A DNA stretch of 64,000 nucleotides from assembly GCA_041663325.1 (NCBI GenBank), contig JBAZRN010000001.1:1-64000 (forward strand), read 5' to 3'. This DNA comes from CAJBLF01 sp041663325 (lineage in GTDB: Bacteria; Patescibacteriota; Gracilibacteria; Absconditabacterales; Absconditicoccaceae). How positions within the stretch are numbered: position 1 is the first letter of the stretch; the number at the start of each line of letters is the position of its first letter. Positions 42,507 to 51,364 of the stretch are shown piece after piece. Made by a program: the position numbers and the translations under genes. A model generated the notes under the pieces. It ran no database searches. It saw only the letters and a program-made list of their open reading frames with translations, and was not told the origin of the DNA.

Positions 42507-43043
42507 ATGGCAAAATCATCCAATAACAGTAATGCTTCTAAAGCAAATTGAGATCTTATTGTTTCCAAGGCGAATGATGCGAGTACAAAATTAGATAAAT
42601 TAATGTTTGTGCTTAGGGATTTACATATCCAACCCTGACATCAAGCATGGTCTGTCATACAAAAGATAAGAACTGATGTTGTGAGCATATTGGATATTTG
42701 AATAGATTTGAAATTACAAGAATTTAAACGTGTACAAGATACGCTCTACATGTCGTTTAATGATATACTTTCACTTGGATGATTTCGTCCGGATCTTTGT
42801 AGTCTTTTTAAAAAAATCAAGATTAATAATCTTATGGATATTTTCATAAAGTTTGGCTGAAATGATAAACTAAAACAATGAGAGAACATAAGATGAGAAT
42901 TAGGCTATAAATGATATGATTTATATATAAGTGATGCTGATTATTCCAGAATAATTAAATTTCTTGAAGCGGTATTGTATTCATGCGGTTTAAACTTTTA
43001 TAGTGATGTAACTCCTTATAAGAAGAAAGAAAAAAAAGCGTAA
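42507..43043 (+). CDS. Hypothetical protein between sufB and the alkyltransferase
   Basis: A 178-residue protein opening with a Ser/Asn/Lys-rich stretch, then a helical body (LQEFKRVQDTLYMSFNDILS) with many UGA-Gly codons (about ten). No family recognised. It is the only plus-strand gene in this SUF region and is divergent from sufB. A TTGACA lies 65 bases upstream, but the -10 is unclear. Confidence 0.6.
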
Positions 43044-43114
43044 AAAAAGCTTTATTAAAACATACTGTTAGATAGCAACAAAAAAATGACTTCATGATGG
43101 AGCCGTTTTTTTTA

Positions 43115-43402
43115 TTACAGAAAATATTTCTTATGTATTTTGTTATCTACGATTTCTATTCCATCTTTTTGTAATCTCCTTATTTTCTCTTCTGTTCCTC
43201 CTGTTCAGCTGTATCCTCATAGTGAGCCGTCTGATGCAAGCACTTTGTAACATGGGTAGGTGTCAGGATATTTATTTTTTCTCATAATGATGCCGACGGT
43301 CCTGGCATGAATATGAAATTTATCTGCGATGGTTTTGTAACTTACCACTTTCCCATGAGGGATGGTTTGGAGGAAAAGGTAAACTTTCTTATGTATTTCC
43401 AT
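43115..43402 (-). CDS. Small alkylated-DNA-protein cysteine methyltransferase-like protein
   Basis: A 95-residue protein of the MGMT/ATL fold. It begins with FLQTIPHGKVVSYKTIADK (DNA-binding helix-turn-helix), then ARTVGIIMRKNKYPDTYPCYKVLASDGS. The active-site motif PCYKV keeps the methyl-acceptor Cys, unlike ATL proteins where it is Trp. The C-terminal GGYSGTGG loop is read through UGA. The N-terminal domain of full-length MGMT is absent, common in small family members. It repairs O6-alkylguanine, if active. Confidence 0.88.
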
Positions 43403-43480
43403 GTCGCTTATATGATTAAAAGCCTGATTGGATATCTGGTAAACGTTTTACTGGCTTTAATAATCTTTTTAATGTTTTCA

Positions 43481-44224
43481 TTATTTGTTTTCTCTATCAG
43501 TAAAACCTTCTTTTTTTATAACATCAACTAATTTCTGATTTCCTTCTTGAACGATTTTTCCCATCTCCATGACATAGACATGATCTACGGGGATATGTTT
43601 TAAAATATCAAAGATATGGGTGATGATGATGAAGGAATTCTTGTCGTGATTGAGTTTGGACATCATTTTCACTACTGACTTGAATGCATCTATATCTAAA
43701 CCGCTATCTATTTCATCTAAAAAAATATAGGTAGGTTCAAGCAATTTAAGTTGTAATATTTCTATTTTTCTCCTCTCCCCTCCACTGAATCCGACGTTGA
43801 GATCTCTTCGAAGAAATTCCATATTGATTTCCAATTCTTTCATCAATGGCTCGATAATTTTTTTAAAACTGAGAAATGAAGTGTTTGACTCGTTTTTTGC
43901 GTCATAAATTGATTTGAGAAATTCAAAAAGCTTGATTCACTTAATTTCTGGTATGTGCTGGAAGGCAACGAAAATTCATAATTTCGCTCTTTTGTGCGGA
44001 GACAACTTTCATAAGTTAATTTCTAATTTTCAATTTTCAATTCTCAATTCTCAATTAGTAATTGAGTATTTTGGGTGTCCCATGATAGTCATAGCAAGAG
44101 ATGATTTTCCTGAACCATTTTTTCCGATAATGCAATAATTTTTTCCAAGCTCAAAATCCATGGAGACATTATCTAAGATAGTTTTGTGGTCGACTTGGAC
44201 TGATAAGTCTTTTATTGAAAGCAT
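43481..44224 (-). CDS. sufC: Fe-S assembly ATPase SufC
   Basis: The ABC ATPase that powers SufBCD. The protein is 247 residues. It has CIIGKNGSGKSSLAMTIMG (Walker A near residue 37), FVAFQHIPEI (Q loop), NVGFSGGERRKIEILQL (signature), and YIFLDEIDSGLDIDA (Walker B). The loop after residue 55, normally a short Gly-Glu-rich turn, is made of word-repeat sequence (NGELRIENGKLEIN) encoded at 44016-44065, with UGA as Gly. The fold seems otherwise intact. Confidence 0.95.
44016..44065. repeat. AT-rich word repeat inside sufC
   Basis: Tandem AATTTTCAATTTTCAATTCTC-like words, the same family as in MEMO1 (6236-6275). On the coding strand it reads TGAGAATTGAAAATTGAAAA and stays in frame because UGA is Gly. 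Confidence 0.7.
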
Positions 44225-44225
44225 A

Positions 44226-44345
44226 ATGACAAATGATAAATGATAAATGATAAATGATAGATTCGGGAGTCCAGTTTATTAAGTATGGATTCCCGCTTTC
44301 GCGGAAATGACGTAATGGAGTATGTGTGTCGGAATGACGTAAGTA
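44226..44345. repeat. Intergenic repeat: AATGATAA tandem plus GAATGACG element
   Basis: Three or four AATGATAAATGATAA units (44226-44260) precede a GGATTCCCGCTTTCGCGGAA element (44287-44306 and following GACG), with a second GGAATGACG copy at 44331-44339. The CCGC/GCGG part folds into a hairpin. A related element lies at 50583-50645. Confidence 0.65.
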
Positions 44346-44352
44346 CGGTTGA

Positions 44353-45546
44353 TTACTTATGCAGATTTATAAAGTCGCCTGAGTTGCCATAAAACTGATT
44401 GAACATATCATTGATATATTGTTCTGGATTATAATTTCATTTGCCTCTTATATTGAGGATTGTATCTATTCGTCATTGGTTGGTGGTTTTGATTTCTTGT
44501 AATACTTTTTTTTCATTTTCATTGAAAAAGTCTTTGTATTTTACTTCGTTTGATATTCTTTTCTGCTGCTGATTTTCTATCTTATTTTCGTCTAGTTTCT
44601 GAAGCAATTCTTGTACTGAGTTTTCTATTTGTTGGTTTACTTGTGCATCGTTTTTTGACTGGTTACAGAGTTCTTGTATGCTTTTACTATCATTATTTTT
44701 GAGCGCTTCTATGGTATTTATATGTTGCATCTGATATTCTTCCAATCATTGTTTTCCTTTGATCGTTGAAGGAATAATATTTTCATAAGGAATCTGGATG
44801 CAAATCATCGGGTTGTCTATTTTGTCGGAAAAATCAGATATATATTTGGTATTGTTTTTCTCCATTTGTAGTTGTAATAATCCTACTTGTTCTCTGCTGT
44901 TATCTAGAATAGAACGTAATTTCTCGTAGCAAGTTGCATCTAAACTATTCATTCTCTTGTTGATATATATATCTTCTTGATCTAAGATCGTTTTGATATT
45001 TTTTATCGTTGAAATAATATCGTTGATGCCAATGATGATAGTTTGTCATACTCAATAACAGGTTTTGATGTCGACAACACTGGATAATGCATGTATTGTA
45101 TTTTGGTTGTCTATGATAGCTTTGGTTATCACTGTGGATGTCGACAGCTTTTTAGCAATATCGAAACTTTGCTGTGCTTGATCTACAAATATTTGCGCGT
45201 TTTCAAGTCATGAAATACTACTTTGCAGAGCGTTTTTGTATGCCAACAATGTCTCAATAGTTCAACGATTGTAATAATCTTCGCTTTTGTTTCAGCTGAT
45301 AAGCTGTAATGCTTTTTCGTATTCTTGTTGTTTGATGGCTTCATGAGCTTGAAGTGTTCCTTGTATGTTTACTATTTTTTGCCCTAAAGCAGTGTTGGCA
45401 TCGATTGATATGTTGCCTGATATTCCATCATAAAATTTTGATTCATTAAATGCTCTGATAATGAAAATACCAGAAAAAAACAATCATATACAGGCTATGA
45501 TAGCACATAGATAATTATTTTTTTTGCTGATATGCTTTGTTGTCAT
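44353..45546 (-). CDS. Membrane-anchored helical hypothetical protein
   Basis: A 397-residue protein. An N-terminal anchor (YLCAIIACIGLFFSGIFII, residues 11-29) leads to a long, Gln/Asn-rich, mostly helical extracytoplasmic region with a KNIKTILDQEDIYINKR segment and several coiled-coil stretches. UGA-Gly is frequent. It follows the exported 242-residue gene and the PilB-PilC pair on the same strand, so a pilus-assembly role is possible but unproven. Confidence 0.65.
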
Positions 45547-45689
45547 ATACAAAAATATTTCAGGATAAGTGTCCTGAAAAATATAGTACAGATTTATTCC
45601 TAAAGTTCAATAAATAATTGAAAAAGCTAAATGCTTGATTCTCTATTTAGTCTATAAGATACTTAAAACCTAAAGCTTTCTGCTTTCTG

Positions 45690-46418
45690 CTAAAATTTAT
45701 ATTGTTGGAGAAGCTGGTCGATTTGATTGAGGTCTGGTAAAATATTGTCTCTAAAAATTTCAAAATTTTTGGCTAATATTTCTTGTTTGGCAGAAAGTAT
45801 GTCGTATTTCTGTTGGAGCAATCCTAGATAAAATACAAGTTTTGCTGCAATGCTGGTTTTTGCGTTGTATTGGATTCTATTTTCTGCGGCGCAATTTTCA
45901 TAGCTAATCGACTCGGTAAGTGAAGCTTCCATAATTTTTTGATCATATCTATCAATGGCATCAAAATATGCTTTGTCGCTTATGCTTTTTTCTGTCAAAC
46001 ATGATTGCATATCTCATTTGAGAATTATCATTTCTTGCTTCATATAGGCGGCAATAGTATCTCACTTTTGAAGCTGCTGATAGCAATCAGTGAGATATTT
46101 TTGTAATGCCTCCTGTTTGTTTGCTGATAGATTCAATACATCAATAACATCTGTTTTGGTAAGTTCTTCCAGCTTTTTTATCGTTGCAAGTGTCTCTCAT
46201 TCATAATTGGCTGTTTCGATATTTTTTCCTGCTATGGTCAGATGGAGTTTGATAATGATATAGCTCAGTTCATTCATAAGAAAACTGCTTTGCATTTCAG
46301 CTTCTAAACCTTTTTCTTCAAAGATCACTGTTCATATGCCCATGTCTTGTGCGTGAGATGGAATTCGGAATGAAGCAATGCTTATCAGCATAATGAGTAT
46401 GATAACGAGTCTTTTCAT
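45690..46418 (-). CDS. Exported helical hypothetical protein
   Basis: A 242-residue protein with a classic signal peptide (KRLVIILIMLISIASFRIPSHAQ, cleavage likely after AHA/SHA near residue 23). The mature part is helical, with Gln/Leu/Glu heptads. It contains several UGA-Gly codons. It lies just downstream of pilC, in order pilB-pilC-this gene. No pilin signature is present. Candidate accessory protein of the pilus block. Confidence 0.65.
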
Positions 46419-46486
46419 GTACACATGGTAATTAAGTAAAATTTCTAATTTTTAAACATCTACATTCTGAATTCTACATTCTGAAT

Positions 46487-47584
46487 TTATTTGATAACAT
46501 TCACTAGGTCTGCCATAGGCAAGAATATTGATCATACAATGATTCAGATCACCACAGCAATCATAGCCATGAGAAGAGGCTCAATAAGACTCATCAAAAT
46601 ATCTATTTTGGTTTGCAGCATATCACGATAAAAATCCGCCATCTTTCTGAGCACCTCAGCAATATTTCCTGTTTCTTCTCCTACATGAATAATCTGAACT
46701 AAAATCGGATCAAATAATGACGATCATTCCATTGATTCGGCGAATGAAAATCCGGCATTAAGATTTTCCTTAATTTCCATGATTTTTTTCTTGTAGAAAA
46801 AATTGGTAAAGGTATTTCCCATGAGTTTCAATGAGATGATCGGACTTACTCATGCGTTATATAACTGGCTTAATAGTTTGGAAAACCTATACATATAATA
46901 GGTTTTAACTACTCATGAAATCGCTGGCGTGGTTACCATTATTTTGTCTATAAAGATTTTGAACGCTAAAATATATTTGTACATAAATCTATAGAGCAAT
47001 ATAGCGCCTATACCAATTATTATTATAATATATCGCGTTTTTTGCAAAAATGTCGATGTCCCCATCATAAATTTCGTTATGCTTGGTAAACTTTGTTGAT
47101 CAGGGAACATTGTCACTATCGTTGGAATAACATAGATGAGTAAGATAGTTACTGCGACCATAGCAAAGACAACAAGAACAATTGGATAGGTCATTGCTTT
47201 CTTTATTTTTCCGTTTATTCTTTGTGAGTTTTCAAGTTCGCTAGCTATTTCGTCTAAAATTTCTGGAAGATTTCCCATGGTTTCAGCTGATTGCACTAAT
47301 GCAATTTCCTCTTCGTGAAAAAAATAGTCGTGATTGTTCATCGATTGTGAAAGCGTATATCATTGCGTTAGTTGGTCAATCAAATCCTGGATAATCATAA
47401 TCAGTCCTTTATTTGTTTCAGAATCTCTGATAGAAAATAATGCATCTCTAAGTCATAATCATGATCTTTGCGCTAATGCCAATAATCTAAAAAAATTGGT
47501 CTTTTGTTTGAGCTTGGGAGCAAAAAACTTTTTGATGATAAACTTTTCAAAGAATCCTAGTTTGCTGACATCGTTTTTATCCAT
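46487..47584 (-). CDS. pilC: Type IV pilus inner-membrane platform protein PilC
   Basis: The GspF/PilC-family platform protein for pilus assembly. The protein is 365 residues. Two T2SSF repeats are visible: FRLLALAQRSGLGLRDALFS followed by ALVQSAETMGNLPEIL and membrane helices (YPIVLVVFAMVAVTILLIYV), then FSKLLSQLYNAGVSPIISLK with IIHVGEETGNIAEVL and a final helix. It lies 164 bases downstream of pilB. Confidence 0.93.
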
Positions 47585-47748
47585 AATCCTATATGATTGT
47601 TTATTATATAAAGACCTTTATTCTTGATGTTATTTATCACTTCGTGATGTAATTTGAACTTTGTTCATAATTTATCCTTCGGATGTGTATTTATTATTGT
47701 CTATAATATACGCGAAGCGAATGACGCGAATGCAATGAGCTATTTAGC

Positions 47749-49068
47749 TTATTTATCGAATCTCGCTTTAACATATCTATAGACTTCATCCAGTGTTGTC
47801 ATTCCTTTGATAATTTTGAATACTCCATCTCTTTCTAGGTTGATCATTCCTCTCTGCAACGCTAAACTCTCTACCTCAAACGCTGATTTTCCGTTTAAAA
47901 GAAGATTTTTTATTTCATCGGTATAATCCATCATTTCAAAGAGACCTACTCTACCTTTGTATCAGCTTCCTCCGCAAACTGGGCATTTTTCTCCTGTTAT
48001 CGGATCTTTTCCGCTTCCTGTATAAATCATTTCGTTATTGATAAAATCATTTCGTTGCTGCTGATTTATTCCTCTACTGAGGATTTCTTGCTTTAGCGCT
48101 TCTTTATCAAAGTTTCTAAAGCTCTCTTTCGCGAATTTATATTTTGGATTGCCTTTGGCAGATGTCTGAATCTTACAGTGATCACAAACTTTTCTCACTA
48201 ATCTTTCCGCCATTACGAGATTGAATGTACCTACGAGCATATATGGTTTAGCTCAAAGGTTGTATACTCTTGTAATCGTTTCTGATGATGAGTTAGTATG
48301 CACAGTAGAAAACACTAAATGTCCCGTCATGGCTGATTCCATTGCCATATCAAGCGTTTCCCTATCACGAATTTCTCAGACCATCATAATATCAGGATCT
48401 TGTCTAAGTCATCACCTTAATCCGTTCGCAAAGGTAAATCCTATATCTGACCTAATTTGCGCTTGGTTTAGTCCTGCCATTTTATTTTCTACTGGATCTT
48501 CGTAAGTGATGATATTCACTTCAGTGGTATTTACATAATCAAGACACGCATACAGTGTTGTTGTTTTACCTGAACCTGTTGGTCCAGTCATGAGGATAAT
48601 ACCGTTTGGATATTTAAGATGTCTGAAAATGATCCCTGTATTACTTCCTTCGATACCAAGTTGTTCCAGTGGTGGGATCTTTTTTGATTTATCGACGATA
48701 CGCATTACGAGGCATTCTCACCATACACTTGGAAAGGTGTTTGCACGAAGATCAATTTCTTTATTCGTTAAAGTCACACTTGATACTCTTGCATCTTGTG
48801 GGACTCTCTTTTCATCCGGTCTCATTTGTCCAGATTCTATCTTGAATTTTGAAATAATACTTTCATGAAGATTTTTTGGATACTGAACAAGTTCTTCGAG
48901 TATTCCGTCGATTCTTATCCTGATTCTGCAATAACTTTCCAATGGTTCGATATGGATATCTGATGCTTCTGCTTCTACCGCTACCGTCAAAAGATTATCA
49001 AAAATTTTCACCACATCTGATTGGAGAACCGCCTCATCTAATTTTGCTTTGTAATCTACTTCGACCAT
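47749..49068 (-). CDS. pilB: Type IV pilus assembly ATPase PilB, short form
   Basis: The extension ATPase of the pilus. The protein is 439 residues. The N2 domain is followed by GIILMTGPTGSGKTTTLYAC (Walker A near residue 162), DPDIMMVGEIRDRETLDMAM, and STVHTNSSSETITRV. The CxxC pairs CDHC and CPVCGG form the zinc-binding insert. Only about 160 residues precede the Walker A motif; the N1 domain seen in typical 560-residue PilB/GspE is missing. ATG 49068 is used; a TTG four codons upstream is also open. Confidence 0.93.
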
Positions 49069-49365
49069 ACTAAAAGACAATGAATAATTAAAAACGAATA
49101 ATGAATAATGTTGGTATTCTTTGATATGATCTAGTTATTTTTATTGTATCTCAATTATACTTGGAAATATCAAAAAAAGCAAATTTATGGACAATAAAAC
49201 TATAGAAAATTTTGGCTAAAATTGTCCTTTTTGTTTTATTATTGTCTGTTTATCTATCAATTGTGTTGACTTATTGTATTTATATTTTGTAATTGTTATA
49301 TAACTGGGTTGTTTTTTATCTTATTTTTTTTACACTTCAACTAGTTTTACTTGTTATTTTTGTCT

Positions 49366-49752
49366 ATGAATCCTGATCTTTGACTTATTGTTGTCTGAAT
49401 AATTATCTGATGTATCGTTTGATATTTGATAGCAAAAATTTACTTTATGATCAAGATTAAGAGGCAAAGAAGTGATGCAGTGACGAGATCCCGTAATGTC
49501 GTTCTTGGGCATGTGCATGAAAAGATAGCTCCTTTGTTGCCAAATTTTCCTTATTCATACAAAGATTTGGTGTTTTTGGGAAAAGGAGTCGATTATCTTG
49601 TTCTCGATGGTCTCTCAAAATGAAATCTGAGTAAAATAGTTTTTTTGGAAATAAAAAGCGGAGTTTCACAACTCAATAGAAACGAACAAATGATTAAACA
49701 GTGTATCGATGCTAAACGTGTAGTGTATGATGTTCGAAGAAATGAAAACTAA
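49366..49752 (+). CDS. Membrane-anchored Holliday-junction-resolvase-like endonuclease
   Basis: A 128-residue protein. An N-terminal helix (LIVVGIIIGCIVGYLIAKIYF, residues 7-27, rich in UGA-Gly) precedes a small nuclease-like domain of the Endonuc_Holl type: SRNVVLGHVHEKIAPLLPNF, then GVDYLVLDGLSKG and KIVFLEIKSGVSQLN. The Asp in VDYLVLD and the ExK in LEIKSG form the PD-(D/E)xK pattern. Members of this family are often annotated as resolvase-related. It lies just upstream of tRNA-Arg and nth. Confidence 0.75.
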
Positions 49753-49775
49753 TTTGGAATTTAAAAACATAAAAT

Positions 49776-49846
49776 AGGGTGATAGTTCAATGGTAGAATG
49801 CCAGCCTCCGAAGCTGGCGATGTGGGTTCGATCCCTGCTCACCCTG
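49776..49846 (+). tRNA. tRNA-Arg (CCG anticodon)
   Basis: A 71-nt cloverleaf. The acceptor AGGGTGA pairs perfectly with TCACCCT. The anticodon stem CCAGC/GCTGG holds the loop CTCCGAA, read as CCG (CGG codons). The T loop is TTCGATC; the discriminator is G. The D arm (GTTCAATGGTAGAA) is unusually like tRNA-Gly, and A20, an Arg identity base in E. coli, is absent. CCA is not encoded. It is not the UGA-reading tRNA-Gly. Confidence 0.8.
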
Positions 49847-49898
49847 AATCTAGCTTAAAGCTCAAAGCATAAAGCCGCATTTATACTATGGAAAATAT

Positions 49899-50564
49899 AT
49901 GAATACTCATTTCGATAAAATATTCTCGTATCTTAAAGAGCTTTTTCCGAACCCAGAAACTGAGCTTCACTCCTCTACTCCTTTTCAATTTGTCGTAGCT
50001 GTGATGTTGTCTGCGCAAGCGACGGATGTACAGGTGAATAAAGTTACTGACAAACTTTTCAAAAAAATTAAAAAACCTGAAGACCTTTTGACGATGGGAC
50101 TTGCTGCTTTCGAACGTAGTATTTCATCGATTAATTATTACAAAACTAAGGCGAAACATATCTATGCAACAGCTTCGCTGTTGATTAAGAATGAAGGATT
50201 AAGAATTAAGAATTATAAACAATGAATTCCCGATGCTCTTGAAGCATTAATGAAGCTGCCATGAATTGGTGTCAAGACTGGAAAACTCATCGCTCATGTG
50301 TTGTATGATAAACCATTTATTGCTGTGGATACACACATCCATAGAGTAAGCAATAGGTTATGAATAGTTAAAACAACGAGTCCGGAAAAAACGTCAGAAT
50401 TGCTTGAAAAGCGTATACCAGATGAATACAAAGACTTGGCGCATCATGCTTTAGTGTTGTTTGGTCGTTATTACTGTACAGCGAAGAAGCCGAAATGCGA
50501 GACGTGCAAGTTACAGAAGATATGTGAGTATTATAAAGTCTCAAAGAAACATATGCTTAAATAA
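49899..50564 (+). CDS. nth: Endonuclease III
   Basis: A glycosylase/AP lyase that removes oxidised pyrimidines. The protein is 221 residues. It has FQFVVAVMLSAQATDVQVNK, a helix-hairpin-helix LPGIGVKTGKLIAHV with UGA-Gly, the catalytic Asp in IAVDTHIHRVSNRLG, and the 4Fe-4S motif CTAKKPKCETCKLQKIC (Cx6Cx2Cx5C). Residues near 95-108 (LIKNEGLRIKNYKQ) are word-repeat sequence in the loop before the helix-hairpin-helix, a region normally variable. Confidence 0.95.
50182..50222. repeat. ATTAAGAATTAAGAATTAT word repeat inside nth
   Basis: Tandem AAGAATTAAG-type units in frame in nth. The same words occur between genes at 60821-60853 in the same order. Confidence 0.65.
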
Positions 50565-50582
50565 TCTTATTGTTTGTTTGGT

Positions 50583-50645
50583 GTGGATTCCAGCTACAAC
50601 ACTTACCCCGCAATACTGCTGGGCGGGTCGCCGGAATGACGTGTC
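50583..50645. repeat. GGATTCC...GGAATGACG element
   Basis: TGGATTCCAGC at one end and CGCCGGAATGACG at the other, with a GC-rich middle (CCCGC, GGCGGG) that can fold. It is similar to the element at 44287-44312. Confidence 0.55.
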
Positions 50646-50675
50646 TATAGTTGTTTTTATATTATATCTGTACCA

Positions 50676-51323
50676 ATGTTTAAGCTTGTAGAACCGCAAT
50701 GGTGAGTCAATCTTTTGAAATCGTTATTTGCTTGGATGCAAGCCAGCATGTTTTGGTCGTACTGGATTCCCGTCTTGGCTGATGTGTTCGTGTTTACCTA
50801 TCCTATCTACTTATTAGTTCTCTATATTTACTGAATAATTAGATGCAAGATGCAAGATGCATGATGCATGATTGAAGGTATGAAGTATAAAATAGCTGCA
50901 TTGTATATCTTGGCTGGAACGGCGATAAGTTTTCTTGTAAATATAGGGATACAATTTTTTGTGGATAAAGTAAGACCAAATCTTGTTTTGTGATTGATCG
51001 ATCTCAAACATGAGACTATTCTCAATAAATTTATGCCGACAAGCAGTTTCCCTTCTGATCATGCTTCTGTCACTATGGGTATCGCTATGATGTCGTTATT
51101 TCGAGGGATAAAAAATAAAGATAAAAAATTCCTCCGATTTGGAGGAATCCTCATTATATTTTCATTGATAACAGGGTTTGCTAGAATAACTTCTGGAGTA
51201 CATCGACCAACAGATATCATTTGAGGAAGTATTATTGGAATCATTGTCCCGTTAGTACTTATGTGGAAGCCAATTTATAAGTTTGGTACTGGAGTGGCTG
51301 AGAGCATTGGGAAGGTTATTTAG
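50676..51323 (+). CDS. PAP2-family phosphatase
   Basis: A 215-residue, membrane-bound phosphatase of the PAP2 superfamily. Three catalytic motifs are complete: DKVRPN (KxxxxxxRP type), PSDHASVTMG (PSxH), and RITSGVHRPTDIIGG (SxxxxRHxxxD-like). Hydrophobic helices alternate between them. It probably dephosphorylates a lipid such as undecaprenyl pyrophosphate or phosphatidic acid. The segment RCKMQDAGCMIEG (near residue 55-68) is a GATGCAAGATGCATG word repeat in a loop. Confidence 0.9.
50841..50876. repeat. GATGCAAGATGCATGATGC word repeat inside the PAP2 gene
   Basis: Four tandem GATGCA(A/T) units in frame, read with one UGA as Gly. Confidence 0.6.
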
Positions 51324-51364
51324 TTTTTTTAAATCCTCCACTGTTTCGTGGCACTATTGTTTTC

